Below are positions 1-9,583 of a stretch of DNA of 64,000 bases, piece after piece (the first letter of the stretch is position 1; the number at the start of each line of letters is the position of its first letter). The position numbers were made by a program, and so were the translations under genes. The notes beneath the pieces were generated by a model, which worked only from the letters and a program-made list of their open reading frames with translations, did not search any database and was not told the origin of the DNA. The DNA comes from Thermosynechococcus sichuanensis E542 (lineage in GTDB: Bacteria; Cyanobacteriota; Cyanobacteriia; Thermosynechococcales; Thermosynechococcaceae). The stretch is taken from contig NZ_CP032152.1 in NCBI RefSeq assembly GCF_003555505.1, positions 2,341,001 to 2,405,000 of the forward strand, read 5' to 3'.

Positions 1-4
1 ATCC

Positions 5-1357
5 ATGACCAGAATTCTTTCAGGGGTCGTCTTTTGGGTGATCTTTTTGCTGGCAGTGGTGGCCTTTTTGGATGCCCTGCGGCTGACGACGGTTTCCCAG
101 CCCCTCAATGCCTTTCTCAATCAAGTTTTTAGTTTTCTGCCAAAATTGGGGGCGGCTATTCTATTGGCGGCGGTGGCTTGGGTCGTGGCTACACTGGCCA
201 AAATCATGGTGGTACAGTCTGCCCGCTCTCTGAATTTGGATCAACCGCTGCAACAGGTATCTGCTGAAGAAGGTTCCCAAGAGGCGACGCCGCCAATCCT
301 CGTCAGCGAAATGCTAGGGAATGCCCTCTACTGGTTTGTCTTTCTCTTTTTCTTGCCCTTGATTTTGGGGGTGCTTGACCTCCAAGGGCCGCTCCAGCCA
401 GTGCAAAATCTCCTCAATGATATTTTGGGGGCGCTGCCTTTTGTGCTGAAGGCGGGGATTATTGCGGTTGTCGGTTGGTTTATTGCCCGCATTGTGCGTG
501 GATTGGTTATCAACCTGATGACGGCCATGGGAATACAGCGTATTGGTCAGCGCTTAGGGATTGGACAAACCAGTTTAGGCCAGTCCTTGGCAACAGTTAT
601 CGGTACGATTGTCTATGTTTTGATTTTGATTCCGACGGCGATCGCCAGCCTCGATGCGTTGCAAATTATGGCGATCACGGCACCCGCCACGGCAATGCTA
701 AACCAAGTGCTGACCGCCCTACCACAGATTTTTACAGCCGTAATTATCTTGATCTTGGCCTATGTGGTAGGTCGTTTTGTGGCTGAAGCTGTGCAGAGCT
801 TCTTGCAAACGATTGGTTTTGATCAGGTATTGGTTTGGTTGGGGATCGAAACTACTCCTGCTGAGCAACCCCAAGACAGTCCCGCTGCAGAGCGTCGCTG
901 GCGGCAGCCTTCGGAAGTCGTGGGAATCGTTGTTTTGGTGGGCATTATCCTCTTTGGAGCGATCGCGGCGGTGGGGGTGCTGAATATCCCTGCTCTCAGT
1001 GCCTTTGTGAGTGCCCTTGTGGTTATTCTCGGTCGAGTCCTCGTCGGTATCCTCATCTTGGCAGTGGGTCTATATTTTGCGAACTTGGTGTTTCGGATTC
1101 TGGCCAGTTCGGGAACGGCTCAAGCCCGTTTTCTAGCCCAAGCAGCACGGATTGCGATTATGACGTTTGTGGGCGCCATGGCACTGCAACACATGGGCAT
1201 TGCCGCTAGTATTGTCAATCTGGCTTTTGGTTTGCTCTTTGGCTCAATTGCGGTGGCGATCGCCCTTGCCTTTGGCTTGGGATGTCAAGCGATCGCCGCA
1301 GACCAAGTCAAGGAGTGGATCGGCTTGCTCAAAGGTAAAAACTCCAACCCACAGTAA
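5..1357 (+). CDS. TM-helix-repeat membrane protein (MscS-related, channel-like)
   Basis: The 450-residue protein is almost entirely hydrophobic. A segment of the pattern LNxhhxxLPxhhxAhhhh recurs near residues 38-54, 137-155 and 233-250. That is the conserved TM-helix repeat found next to mechanosensitive ion channels in bacteria. A fourth, looser copy lies after residue 330. No MscS beta-domain is visible, so a channel or scaffold role in the cytoplasmic membrane is inferred from family context only. The ATG lies four bases from the window edge, so an upstream start or a longer N-terminus cannot be excluded. The gene converges on the metallophosphatase gene across a short intergenic inverted repeat. 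Confidence 0.75.
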   Translation: MTRILSGVVFWVIFLLAVVAFLDALRLTTVSQPLNAFLNQVFSFLPKLGAAILLAAVAWVVATLAKIMVVQSARSLNLDQPLQQVSAEEGSQEATPPILVSEMLGNALYWFVFLFFLPLILGVLDLQGPLQPVQNLLNDILGALPFVLKAGIIAVVGWFIARIVRGLVINLMTAMGIQRIGQRLGIGQTSLGQSLATVIGTIVYVLILIPTAIASLDALQIMAITAPATAMLNQVLTALPQIFTAVIILILAYVVGRFVAEAVQSFLQTIGFDQVLVWLGIETTPAEQPQDSPAAERRWRQPSEVVGIVVLVGIILFGAIAAVGVLNIPALSAFVSALVVILGRVLVGILILAVGLYFANLVFRILASSGTAQARFLAQAARIAIMTFVGAMALQHMGIAASIVNLAFGLLFGSIAVAIALAFGLGCQAIAADQVKEWIGLLKGKNSNPQ

Positions 1358-1372
1358 AATAACACCATTTAA

Positions 1373-1430
1373 CTACAGCCCTTTTCTAAAACCTCCCTAT
1401 GGCGAGTTATTCCCTTGAAGAGGGCTGTAG
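1373..1430. terminator. Long inverted repeat between convergent genes, likely bidirectional terminator
   Basis: The arms CTACAGCCCTTTTC (1373-1386) and GAAGAGGGCTGTAG (1417-1430) pair over 14 bp with one mismatch around a 30-base loop. The structure lies between the stop codons of two convergent genes, where it could end transcription from both sides. There is no strong T-run, so a stabilising or repeat-derived role is an alternative. Confidence 0.5.
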
Positions 1431-1434
1431 GCAA

Positions 1435-2139
1435 TCAATAGCGGATAACACACTGCTTAAGGTAATTACTCCCCGGCTGATAAAGGACGTAACTGGCAAT
1501 GCCCAACTGTCGCCCTACTGAGCCAACACCAATGAGTCGCCGCTGAGGTAGTTCAAAGGCTTGCTGTTCTGTGCCGTCGAGGGTTCTGACTTCAGCGGTT
1601 AAGCCCTCTGCGCTGATCCAGCAGTCAAATAGCTCTCCAGAGCGTCCACAAAACAACTGATTGGCATCAGCTCGAATGAGGCGATCGCACAACAGGGCAG
1701 GCGATGTAGCTGGCGTTAAAACTTCTGAGGCACTGACTGGACTGCCATGAACCAAAAGACAATCTAGCTCATGGAATCCAAAGGGGAGCGATCGCAACCA
1801 CTGCACCGAAGATCGTGAAATAGACTCCCACAACTGGCCAACTGCCGCTTCCCCCTGTTCAGCAATTAACTCTGGTACTTCCCCTGACATTCCTACCCCA
1901 AATAAATTAAAGCACTGCTCCTCCCACCAACCAATGCAAATCTGTGGCTCTAGGGGTTCGAGGTCAGGCATTTGTAAACGTTGCACAACAGCGTCATTTT
2001 GCCCCTTGAGACCAATGATGTCCCCCAGCACGTAAAGCGTTGTAACGGGGGGACGCTGTCGCTGTAAATCCTTAAGCACTGCCTCCAGTGCCCTTAAATT
2101 CCCCTCAATACCGCTGAGAATTGCCCAGTGGGTGATCAT
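1435..2139 (-). CDS. Degenerate calcineurin-like metallophosphatase paralogue
   Basis: This 234-residue protein has the calcineurin-like phosphoesterase layout and aligns end to end with the product of the gene just upstream. The metal-binding motifs are eroded: SGIEGN stands where (D)xHGN is expected, GWWEEQ in place of GNHD, and FCGRSG where the neighbour has FCGHTH. LGDIIG and a GSVG motif remain. Its ATG overlaps the upstream phosphoesterase stop by four bases, so the two are translationally coupled. The likely state is a catalytically weak or inactive paralogue, perhaps a partner subunit of the upstream enzyme. The fold assignment is firm; the loss of activity is inference. Confidence 0.75.
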   Translation of the reverse strand: MITHWAILSGIEGNLRALEAVLKDLQRQRPPVTTLYVLGDIIGLKGQNDAVVQRLQMPDLEPLEPQICIGWWEEQCFNLFGVGMSGEVPELIAEQGEAAVGQLWESISRSSVQWLRSLPFGFHELDCLLVHGSPVSASEVLTPATSPALLCDRLIRADANQLFCGRSGELFDCWISAEGLTAEVRTLDGTEQQAFELPQRRLIGVGSVGRQLGIASYVLYQPGSNYLKQCVIRY

Positions 2140-2936
2140 CGCTGACAGACATGGTGAGGGTCATCAGCGCGTTCCGCAAACTCCATTCCCCGCGCCAACC
2201 GCCATGCAAAAATTGGCGGCAATCCCTGCTCGAGAATGGCAGCACAGGTTTTTTGGTAATCGTAGGGAACTTCCCGTAGGGTTACCTCTTGCGTATCGGT
2301 ATCGTAGATAACGTAGGTGGCGTTGGGACGGCCATGACGCGGTTCGCCGACAGAACCAGCGTTAACGATCATCTTGACACTGGCTTGAAATTCTTGGGGA
2401 TTTGCACTGCTGTGTTGAACGCGAATCTTCCCATCCCGCAGGTGGCGCACATAGGGAATATGGGTGTGGCCACAGAAGAGGACATCGGCTTGGGCGCAGA
2501 GGACGCGCTCTAGGGCAGCAAAGCCATGCATACTGGGCAGCAGGTATTCATGTTGGCTGTTGGGACTGCCATGGACAAAGCATAGGTTCCCTTGACGTAG
2601 CGTCATTGGTAACTGGGCAAGGTATTCGCGAACTTCAGGATGCAGCATGCGATTCGTCCACTCATGGGCACGTCGTCCGCGCTTCTCGGCTAATTGAGAG
2701 GGATAGCTGCATTCACAGGCATTCAACCCCATAACAATATCTTCATCCCAACAGCCCTGACAGGTGGGAATATCGAGGGAGCGAATCATCTCCACCACCG
2801 CATTGGGATAGGGACCATACCCCACGAGGTCACCTAGACAGTAAATTTGATCTACCCGCTGGCGATCAATATCCAACAGGACGGCATTGAGGGCTTCGTA
2901 GTTACCGTGAATACAGGACATCACTGCGTACTTCAT
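2136..2936 (-). CDS. Calcineurin-like metallophosphoesterase
   Basis: The 266-residue protein begins with SCIHGNYEAL (Cys where the usual first metal ligand Asp lies). It then has CLGDLVGYGPYP, GCWDED, VHGSPNS, FCGHTHIPYV and NAGSVGEPRHG, the order of motifs of the YfcE/diadenosine-tetraphosphatase-like family. This is a metal-dependent phosphodiesterase or phosphatase of unknown substrate. It starts three bases after the stop of the CobW-like gene and overlaps the next phosphoesterase gene, so it sits inside a four-gene unit led by a Zur/Fur-type box. The Asp-to-Cys change at the first motif is seen directly; its effect is not known. Confidence 0.85.
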   Translation of the reverse strand: MKYAVMSCIHGNYEALNAVLLDIDRQRVDQIYCLGDLVGYGPYPNAVVEMIRSLDIPTCQGCWDEDIVMGLNACECSYPSQLAEKRGRRAHEWTNRMLHPEVREYLAQLPMTLRQGNLCFVHGSPNSQHEYLLPSMHGFAALERVLCAQADVLFCGHTHIPYVRHLRDGKIRVQHSSANPQEFQASVKMIVNAGSVGEPRHGRPNATYVIYDTDTQEVTLREVPYDYQKTCAAILEQGLPPIFAWRLARGMEFAERADDPHHVCQR

Positions 2937-2939
2937 GAC

Positions 2940-3698
2940 TTAGGCCTCCACTTGTGCACGGTAGTGGGCTTGGTATTGTGCCAAAACGGTATCACTGAGA
3001 ACAGCATCTTCGATAACTTTACGAATGGCTGCTTTATCTAGGGAGTGGCCGATCAGCTCTAGACCACTCCAGCGTTGGGGGCGCCCTTCCAACCACGGTG
3101 GGATATTGAGGTTGGTGTACTCGATTTCCTCAAGACCCACGCAAAAATCAACGGCAAAGGCTTGGCCATCCGGCAATTCCAAAATGCCCTTTAGCCGCTG
3201 TACTTGGCCATAGGCTCCCTGTGTCAGCTCCAGAAGCAGCTCATCTAAACTAGGCGGATCAAACACCTGTCCCGTCAGTTCTACCTGCCATAAATCTGGC
3301 AGAGTTGGCGCGATCGCTGGTAAGGGCACTGGTGCTTCAACAACACAATCAGCCCATTGGATCAGCTCTATATCCGCCGGGGTAGCGATCGCCACCCGCT
3401 GAACTGAGGACATAGGAATCTGCAACTGATGTAAGTCCAAGTGATAGCCCACTTCTAGGAAAAATTGCCCCTGATGCGGTAAAGCATCTCAGCATTCCTC
3501 AAGGGTGACTGTAGGCAGTACCTGTAATCGTGGATAAAGGTACCCCATGCGCACTAAATCCACCCCCATTGCTCCATAACCGGGGCAGGCATAAAAAAGT
3601 GGCTGCTGCCAATTCTGGGCTGCTAATTGCTCCTGAATCCACCGCGTCTTGCCAGCCCCACACCGACCCGCAACGACTATCACTTGACAAACATCCAT
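2940..3698 (-). pseudogene. CobW/COG0523-like P-loop protein interrupted by in-frame TGA
   Basis: Read through the TGA at 3489-3491, one frame gives about 252 codons. The N-terminus has a Walker A motif (GRCGAGKT, residues 11-18), and the C-terminal half resembles a CobW_C domain (VQRLKGILELPDGQAFAVD). The stop follows LEEC and the frame continues DALPHQGQFFLEVGYHL without a shift, so this is a nonsense change and not an indel. The second half could restart at the GTG at 3452. The protein is short for COG0523 and has no CxCC metal motif and no clear NKxD. COG0523 proteins are GTPase metallochaperones, often Zur-regulated, and the adjacent FolE-like fragment and Zur-type box fit that setting. 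A sequencing error, a true pseudogene or readthrough are all possible. Confidence 0.7.
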
Positions 3699-3717
3699 AG
3701 CACTATGGGGACACCCT

Positions 3718-4089
3718 CTAGTGGAACGACGGTTGATGACGAATCAAGTCTAGGAACTCTTGGCGAGTGCGGGCGTCTTCAGCTAAAATCCCTTGCATGG
3801 AACTCGTCACTGTCCAAGATCCGGGCTTTTGGACGCCGCGCATGACCATACACATGTGCGTTGCTTCAATCACCACCGCCACCCCTTGGGGCTGAAGCAG
3901 TCCTTGGAGAGCATCAGCAATTTGCTGGGTCAGTCGCTCTTGGACTTGGAGACGCCGCGCATACATTTCGCAAATGCGGGCAATTTTCGACAATCCTTCC
4001 TCCTGGGAAACACGAGGAGACAGAGCGGTTGGAAGTGCAGCAATAGCAGCATCTACGGACTTCAAGTGAGGAAGAGGAAATTGAGTCAT
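3718..4089 (-). CDS. FolE-like protein: C-terminal half of GTP cyclohydrolase I only
   Basis: Residues from about 32 to the end match the C-terminal half of GTP cyclohydrolase [27 protein letters not shown] aligns with the GLSKINR..QERLT region, and [11 protein letters not shown] carries the family's His/Cys pair. The length is 123 residues against about 190-220 usually. The N-terminal half, with the first zinc-ligand Cys and its catalytic His neighbours, is absent and replaced by about 31 unrelated residues. The upstream DNA holds only a promoter and the ftsH terminator, so the missing part is not nearby. A Zur/Fur-type box lies 13-27 bases before the ATG. The protein is unlikely to be an ordinary cyclohydrolase; it may be a regulatory or decayed remnant. 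Confidence 0.75.
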   Translation of the reverse strand: MTQFPLPHLKSVDAAIAALPTALSPRVSQEEGLSKIARICEMYARRLQVQERLTQQIADALQGLLQPQGVAVVIEATHMCMVMRGVQKPGSWTVTSSMQGILAEDARTRQEFLDLIRHQPSFH

Positions 4090-4101
4090 TTTTGGATGTT
4101 T

Positions 4102-4116
4102 TGATAACGATTATCA
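4102..4116 (-). promoter_or_regulatory. Zur/Fur-type box upstream of the folE-like gene
   Basis: TGATAACGATTATCA has perfect 6-bp inverted arms (TGATAA/TTATCA) around CGA. It matches the cyanobacterial Zur and Fur operator style (TGATAAtnATTATCA). On the minus strand it overlaps a plausible -10 (GATAAT) that is 17 bases from TTTTGA, so repressor binding would block the promoter. Because the genes that follow are a FolE relative and a COG0523-like protein, Zur is more likely than Fur; this choice is inference. Confidence 0.75.
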
Positions 4117-4142
4117 TTCTATTTCACGTATATCAAAATGTA

Positions 4143-4173
4143 AAGAAAAGGTGTAGGAAAAATCCCACACCTT
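4143..4173 (-). terminator. Rho-independent terminator after ftsH
   Basis: On the minus strand AAGGTGT-GGG ... CC(T)-ACACCTT forms a 7-bp stem extended across one mismatch, followed by TTTTCTTT. It lies about 40 bases after the ftsH stop and before the promoter of the folE-like gene, separating the two units. Confidence 0.75.
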
Positions 4174-4212
4174 AAACAATGAAATCAATTGAGAAGGAGC
4201 TATCTAGCGCGC

Positions 4213-6108
4213 TTAAAGTTGAGGCACGAACCGCTCCTTGTCAGGAACCACGGTGTACTCAGCAACAATTTGGCGGAACTCTTCGCCATCAATGGTTTCT
4301 TTTTCCACGAGGAGATCCACTAAGCGGTCAATGACCACGCGATTCTCGCGGATGATCTTGATGGCCAGTTCGTAGCTGTGCTGCACCAATTCACGCACTT
4401 GGGCATCAATGCGAGCGGCAATTTCCTCAGAGTATTCCGTTCGAGAGACCAAATCACGCCCCAAGAAAACTTCACCGTTTTGGGTTTCTAAAGACAATGG
4501 GCCAAGGTCAGACATCCCAAAGCGGGTGACCATCTGCCGTGCCATGGCCGTTACCTGTTGCAGGTCATTGCCTGCGCCGGTGGTGACTTCAGCATCACCA
4601 AAGATAACGTATTCCGCCGCACGACCCCCAAGGGCACCAGCCATCCGCGCCATTAGTTGCGATCGCGAGATCAGCCCCGAATCCTCTGAGGGCATAAACC
4701 AAGTCAGGCCACGGGCTTGACCACGGGGCACCAAGGTCACTTTCTGCACCGGATCGTGGTCTTTGAGCAGCGTACCGACAATGGCATGACCCACTTCGTG
4801 GTAAGCGATGAGGCGTTTGCTCTTGCCATCAATGAGGGGTGTGCCCTCCATACCAGCGACAACCCGATCCACGGCATCGTCAATTTCCAGCATCGTGATC
4901 GCGGGCTTACGCCGCCGTGCCGTGAGAATCGCCGCTTCATTGAGGAGGTTGGCCAAATCCGCACCAGTAAAGCCGGGGGTACGGCGAGCAATGGCTTCTA
5001 AAGACACTTCGGGTGCCAGTTTTTTGTTGCGGGCATGCACCTTGAGAATCGCCAAACGACCCTTAATGTCAGGGGCATCGACAATCACTTGACGGTCAAA
5101 GCGACCGGGACGCAACAGCGCCGCATCGAGGACATCGGGACGGTTCGTGGCCGCAATAATAATGATGCCGGTATTTCCCTCAAAGCCATCCATTTCCGTG
5201 AGCAGTTGGTTGAGGGTTTGCTCCCGCTCATCGTTGCCACCGCCAATCCCTGCACCCCGCTGGCGACCCACGGCATCAATTTCATCAATAAAGATCAAGC
5301 AGGGGGCATTTTCCTTGGCTTTACGGAAGAGATCGCGGACGCGGGAAGCGCCGACGCCAACGAACATCTCAACAAATTCTGAACCCGAGATGGAGAAGAA
5401 GGGCACCCCTGCCTCACCGGCGATCGCCTTAGCCAGCATTGTTTTCCCAGTACCGGGAGGTCCCACTAGTAGCACCCCTTTGGGAATGCGAGCACCCACC
5501 GCTGTAAATTTCTCGGGCTTTTTCAGGAAGGTGACCACCTCTTGCAGTTCTTCCTTGGCTTCATCAACACCGGCGACATCATCAAATGTAACGCCCGTTT
5601 TGGCCTCCATTTGGAAGCGGGCACGGGATTTACCAAAGTTCATCGCTTGGCCTGGTCCCCCCGGCACGTTGCTGGAGCGGCGGAAGAGGAAAAAGAGGCC
5701 TCCCAAGAGCAAGACAGGGAAGAGCAAGTTGCCCAAAAGTCCCCACAGGGCGCCATCATTGCGAGCGGGATGGACATCAATTTCTACGTGCTGCTCCCGC
5801 AGTTGACTAATGACTTCTGGAGCCATCCCCGGCATATCTACCCGTACCCGTAGGGGGCGACCATTAATCAGTTCCGGATCAGAGACATCCACAATGGCGG
5901 TGCGACCATTATCGAAAATGTCCACTTTACTAATGCGACCCGCATCTAAGTAGCTGAGGAATCGCCCATAGCTCATGCGCGTGCTGGCGGTATTCAGGGG
6001 AGGCTGACTTTGATTGAGCATAAAGTTGCTCGCCCCCTGCCAGAGGAGAACTCCCATGAGCAGTAGGGGAATAGACCAAAGGAGAACTGTTTTCCAAGAG
6101 ACTTTCAT
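4213..6108 (-). CDS. ftsH: ATP-dependent zinc metalloprotease FtsH (thylakoid FtsH2-type)
   Basis: This 631-residue membrane AAA+ protease has two N-terminal transmembrane segments (about 8-24 and 122-142), Walker A GPPGTGKT (216-223), Walker B IFIDEIDA, the SRH region (ATNRPD..RPGRFDR) and the zinc motif HEVGH. It is full length. The FtsH-ext segment and the linker with [19 protein letters not shown] are very close to what I recall of Synechocystis FtsH2, which with FtsH3 degrades damaged D1 during photosystem II repair. Paralogue assignment is inference from memory. A terminator follows the gene and recG lies upstream on the same strand, 62 bases away. Confidence 0.93.
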   Translation of the reverse strand: MKVSWKTVLLWSIPLLLMGVLLWQGASNFMLNQSQPPLNTASTRMSYGRFLSYLDAGRISKVDIFDNGRTAIVDVSDPELINGRPLRVRVDMPGMAPEVISQLREQHVEIDVHPARNDGALWGLLGNLLFPVLLLGGLFFLFRRSSNVPGGPGQAMNFGKSRARFQMEAKTGVTFDDVAGVDEAKEELQEVVTFLKKPEKFTAVGARIPKGVLLVGPPGTGKTMLAKAIAGEAGVPFFSISGSEFVEMFVGVGASRVRDLFRKAKENAPCLIFIDEIDAVGRQRGAGIGGGNDEREQTLNQLLTEMDGFEGNTGIIIIAATNRPDVLDAALLRPGRFDRQVIVDAPDIKGRLAILKVHARNKKLAPEVSLEAIARRTPGFTGADLANLLNEAAILTARRRKPAITMLEIDDAVDRVVAGMEGTPLIDGKSKRLIAYHEVGHAIVGTLLKDHDPVQKVTLVPRGQARGLTWFMPSEDSGLISRSQLMARMAGALGGRAAEYVIFGDAEVTTGAGNDLQQVTAMARQMVTRFGMSDLGPLSLETQNGEVFLGRDLVSRTEYSEEIAARIDAQVRELVQHSYELAIKIIRENRVVIDRLVDLLVEKETIDGEEFRQIVAEYTVVPDKERFVPQL

Positions 6109-6169
6109 TGGCGGCGCTTTTTATCAGGTTCTTAACTAAATTTAACATATCCCTCCCAAAGGCGGGGGT

Positions 6170-8557
6170 TCAGTTCATCATGCCCTCAAGAAAGCGATCG
6201 CGCCGTTGTTGAAGAACTGCTTGCAGCAGCGGATAGCCCTGTAACTCAGGATCCTGTGCGATCAGTTCACTGGCCGCCGATCGCGCTGCCTCTAGGCAAT
6301 CTTGATCCGCCACAAGGCTTGCCAAGGCAAAGTCCGGTAATCCCGATTGCCGTGTCCCCAATACCTCCCCCGGACCGCGCAGCCGTAGATCCATCTCGGC
6401 AATGAAGAAACCATCCTGAGACTGTGCCAGCACATTCAGGCGTTGCTTGGCAGCATCATTGCGAGAACTGTTGAGCAGCAGACAATAGGACTGTTGGGCA
6501 CCCCGCCCCACCCGCCCCCGCAGTTGATGCAGTTGGGAAAGACCAAAGCGTTCAGCGTGTTCAATGAGCATTACCGTGGCATTGGGGACATCCACGCCCA
6601 CCTCCACCACTGTGGTCGCCACAAGAATATCCAGTTCCCCCTTGGCAAAGGCTTGAATTGTGGCATCCTTGTCACTCGATGCCATGCGACCGTGGAGCAG
6701 CCCCACCCGAAAATTGGGAAAAACCTCCGTTTGTAATCGCTCGTGCTCGGCAATGGCGGATTTCAGATCCAGTTTTTCCGATTCCTCCACCAAGGGCAGG
6801 ACAATGTAGGCCTGACGCCCTTGAGCCACTTCCCGGCGGATGAGATCATAGGCATGGGGGCGATCGCCCCGGCCCAAGACGGTTGTTTGAATCGGCTGCC
6901 GCCCAGGGGGCAATTCATCAATTTGACTCACATCCAGATCCCCATGGAGCGTCAACGCAAGCGTGCGGGGAATCGGTGTTGCCGTCATGGTGAGCACATG
7001 GGGCAAGAGTCCCTTGGCTTGCAGCTTTGCCCGTTGCGCTACCCCAAAGCGGTGCTGTTCATCAATAACGACTAGACCCAGCCGCTGAAAGGTCACCCCC
7101 TCTTGGATCAGGGCATGGGTACCCACCAGCAGCGGCAATTCTCCCGTTGCCAATTGATCGAGAATCTGGCGGCGCTTGGCCGTGCGTAGCGATCCGGTGA
7201 GCAGTTCTACTGGCACATGGAGGGGGGTGAGCCACTCTAAAAGCTTGCGATAGTGCTGTTCCGCGAGAACTTCTGTGGGCGCCATGAGTGCCCCTTGGTA
7301 ACCGGACTGCACTGCCGCCAATAGGGCAATGACGGCCACAACTGTTTTCCCTGACCCCACATCGCCTTGGACAAGGCGATTCATCGGAATCGGGCGCTCT
7401 AAGTCCGCCAAAATTTCCGCCACCACCCGCTGCTGCGCCCCAGTGAGTTGAAAGGGCAGTCGCTGGTAAAACTGCTCAATGAGTTCCCCTTGGGGATTGA
7501 GGGGGGCACTGGCCTGCTGTTGTTGCTGCCGCCGCCGTTGCAGTAATCCGAGTTGCAAGTAAAAGAATTCATCAAAAATCAGCCGCCGCCGTGCCAAGCT
7601 CAGTTGCGTGTGATCTGGTGGAAAGTGAATGTGCCGCAGCGCCGTGTCTAAGGGAATCAGTTGGTGACGTTGGCGTAGCTCCTGCGGTAGGGGATCAGGA
7701 TAGCCCTGCACCAAGGGCAGAACGCGATCGACCGCACGGCGAATCACATCGGGAGATACCCCCTCTGTTAGGGGATAGACGGGTACAATCCGGCCAATCG
7801 TCAGGGAGTCAATTTCTGCCCCCGCGTGATCCAGGACTTCCAACTGCGGATCCTCAAGGGTAAGGCCGTACTTTGTGAGCTTCACTAGGCCAGAGGCGGC
7901 CACAATCGTCTGTGGAGCATAGAGGCGTTTTTGCTGCTCTTGCCATCCCCGTTGAGCATAGCGGGCACCGGCATAGAAACGACTCAGGCGAATTTGCCCT
8001 GTGGGATCCTGAAGGATAATTTCTAAAATCGTCAGTTTGGCATTGCGGGGACTGGTAAAACAGTTGCAACGGCGGACTTTACCCACAAGGGTGACGGTCT
8101 CCCCAGCTTGGAGTTGCCGAATCGGGACTTGGCGGGCATAGTCAATGTGATCACGGGGGAAGTAGTAGATGAGATCTGCAACTGTATAAAGCCCTAATTT
8201 TTCTAGTTTGGCGGCCGTGCGATCGCCAATCCCATTCACTGTTTTGAGCGCTTGATCAAGGGGACGGGGGCGCGGAGGCGAACTAGTCAGTTGTTTATGG
8301 ACATCGTGGAGCAATTGGCGCGTTTTTACCACGAGGTGCTGCCGTTGGCTGGGGGACAAATCGTTGTAGTGGGCATAGGCTGCCGCCGTTTCCTGCCAGC
8401 GATCGCGCACCTGAAGGGGCAGTTGTTGCAGGGGGGCTTGGGTTAACGCTTCGTGTAAATACTCATTAAACCGATAGGTATTGCCCTGAAGGTTGCAAAA
8501 CCCCCGCTCCGTTTCAATAGCAAGGGCGCGTTGTAGGCGTGGCCAGTCAAGGGACAC
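6170..8557 (-). CDS. recG: ATP-dependent DNA helicase RecG
   Basis: The 795-residue protein has the wedge/OB domain after a long cyanobacterial N-terminal extension with a helix-hairpin-helix-like stretch ([31 protein letters not shown]). The helicase motifs are Walker A GDVGSGKT near residue 400, DEQH near 500, TATPIPRT, and the C-terminal GRVGRG. RecG remodels stalled replication forks and branch-migrates recombination intermediates. It starts 15 bases after the coiled-coil gene and is likely co-transcribed with it. Confidence 0.94.
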   Translation of the reverse strand: MSLDWPRLQRALAIETERGFCNLQGNTYRFNEYLHEALTQAPLQQLPLQVRDRWQETAAAYAHYNDLSPSQRQHLVVKTRQLLHDVHKQLTSSPPRPRPLDQALKTVNGIGDRTAAKLEKLGLYTVADLIYYFPRDHIDYARQVPIRQLQAGETVTLVGKVRRCNCFTSPRNAKLTILEIILQDPTGQIRLSRFYAGARYAQRGWQEQQKRLYAPQTIVAASGLVKLTKYGLTLEDPQLEVLDHAGAEIDSLTIGRIVPVYPLTEGVSPDVIRRAVDRVLPLVQGYPDPLPQELRQRHQLIPLDTALRHIHFPPDHTQLSLARRRLIFDEFFYLQLGLLQRRRQQQQQASAPLNPQGELIEQFYQRLPFQLTGAQQRVVAEILADLERPIPMNRLVQGDVGSGKTVVAVIALLAAVQSGYQGALMAPTEVLAEQHYRKLLEWLTPLHVPVELLTGSLRTAKRRQILDQLATGELPLLVGTHALIQEGVTFQRLGLVVIDEQHRFGVAQRAKLQAKGLLPHVLTMTATPIPRTLALTLHGDLDVSQIDELPPGRQPIQTTVLGRGDRPHAYDLIRREVAQGRQAYIVLPLVEESEKLDLKSAIAEHERLQTEVFPNFRVGLLHGRMASSDKDATIQAFAKGELDILVATTVVEVGVDVPNATVMLIEHAERFGLSQLHQLRGRVGRGAQQSYCLLLNSSRNDAAKQRLNVLAQSQDGFFIAEMDLRLRGPGEVLGTRQSGLPDFALASLVADQDCLEAARSAASELIAQDPELQGYPLLQAVLQQRRDRFLEGMMN

Positions 8558-8572
8558 AGCAGGCCTCCTTTC

Positions 8573-9421
8573 CTATTGCTCACCATCCATTGCCTCGGGG
8601 ACGCTTGCTGTCGCATCTGCGGCTTCATTGGCTTTCCACGTTTGCCACCATGCCCGACTGGCCTTGAGCACTAGATATTGCCGCTGTTTTTTGTGCAGTT
8701 GCTGCTGGAGAGTGGCCAGACGCGCTTCCAGTTGACGAATTTGACTGCGCTGATTGGCGAGGGGGGGGTGCTGAAACTCCAGTTCCTCAAGTTGCAGGTA
8801 AATGGCTGCCATGGGGTGATGGCTGGGGGATTCCCTTAGGGAGTCACTGGTGTTTTGCTCCTCTGCGCCCTCCTCTTGAAGTTTCTGCTCATCCAGCATC
8901 ATGGTCAACAAATGGGGAATCCGCCCCAAGGGACGATTTTCGGCCTTACTGGCAATCTCTAAAATGACTGCGATTGGGGCAGGGGGCAAGATTGTCGCCC
9001 GTTGCAGTAGATGGTTAATCTTGAGCGAACTTTGATAAAGGACTTGGCTCAATTGCGCCGATAGAGAGGGGGGTTCCTGTGCCTTGGTTGAGTCTTCTTC
9101 CCCATTCACCGCCTCTTGCTTTGAACTTGAGTCTTCTTGGCGACGGGGCTGTAGGCCTAAAATCGTGGTTTCCAAGACAGTTGCTAGTTCAACAATCTGA
9201 CGCTGAAGTTCCTGCCGCTCTGGCTCCTCAAGGGTCAAAAATTGCTCTGGAAAGACTTGGGTACACACCTGATAGCTGACGGTGATCAACTGCTGACGGG
9301 CAATGGGGGCGAGCATCTCCAGATAGACATCATAAAGCTGGCGCATTTCCGCCAACGCGGCCAATAGCATTCCCTGTAACCCTAAAATTTCGCGCTCAAC
9401 GGCTTCTAAGTTACCCGACAT
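8573..9421 (-). CDS. Conserved hypothetical coiled-coil protein
   Basis: This 282-residue soluble protein of unknown function is rich in Gln, Glu and Leu. The N-terminal 100 residues look helical, a low-complexity acidic linker (EEDSTKAQEPPS) follows, and the C-terminus contains a strong coiled coil (RSQIRQLEARLATLQQQL). No catalytic motif is visible. It lies 15 bases upstream of recG on the same strand, which hints at a shared transcript and perhaps a DNA-repair link; that link is inference only. Confidence 0.7.
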   Translation of the reverse strand: MSGNLEAVEREILGLQGMLLAALAEMRQLYDVYLEMLAPIARQQLITVSYQVCTQVFPEQFLTLEEPERQELQRQIVELATVLETTILGLQPRRQEDSSSKQEAVNGEEDSTKAQEPPSLSAQLSQVLYQSSLKINHLLQRATILPPAPIAVILEIASKAENRPLGRIPHLLTMMLDEQKLQEEGAEEQNTSDSLRESPSHHPMAAIYLQLEELEFQHPPLANQRSQIRQLEARLATLQQQLHKKQRQYLVLKASRAWWQTWKANEAADATASVPEAMDGEQ

Positions 9422-9583
9422 ACACGCCTAAACTGGCAAAACGGCAAAACAGTGCTGCTGCGTTTGGGAGGACTGCGCCTTTGTAAAGCGCATGTTTCTC
9501 CAATCTATTACAAAATCTTGGCGAGGATAGCCTGTTTACCAACTCATGGCAAGATGGTGGGGTTGCAAAGGTGAGGCAGAAAC

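Noticed and set aside
2289-2513. Plus-strand open frames within the metallophosphatase genes
   Set aside because: They are antisense to well-conserved genes, with no ribosome site or family features.
3489-3491. Selenocysteine reading of the TGA in the COG0523-like gene
   Set aside because: No SECIS-like hairpin was seen right after it, and I know of no selenocysteine machinery in these cyanobacteria. A nonsense change is simpler.
5147-5806. Long plus-strand open frame (219 codons) inside ftsH
   Set aside because: It is antisense to highly conserved AAA+ codons; the Ser/Pro-rich composition is typical of a shadow frame.
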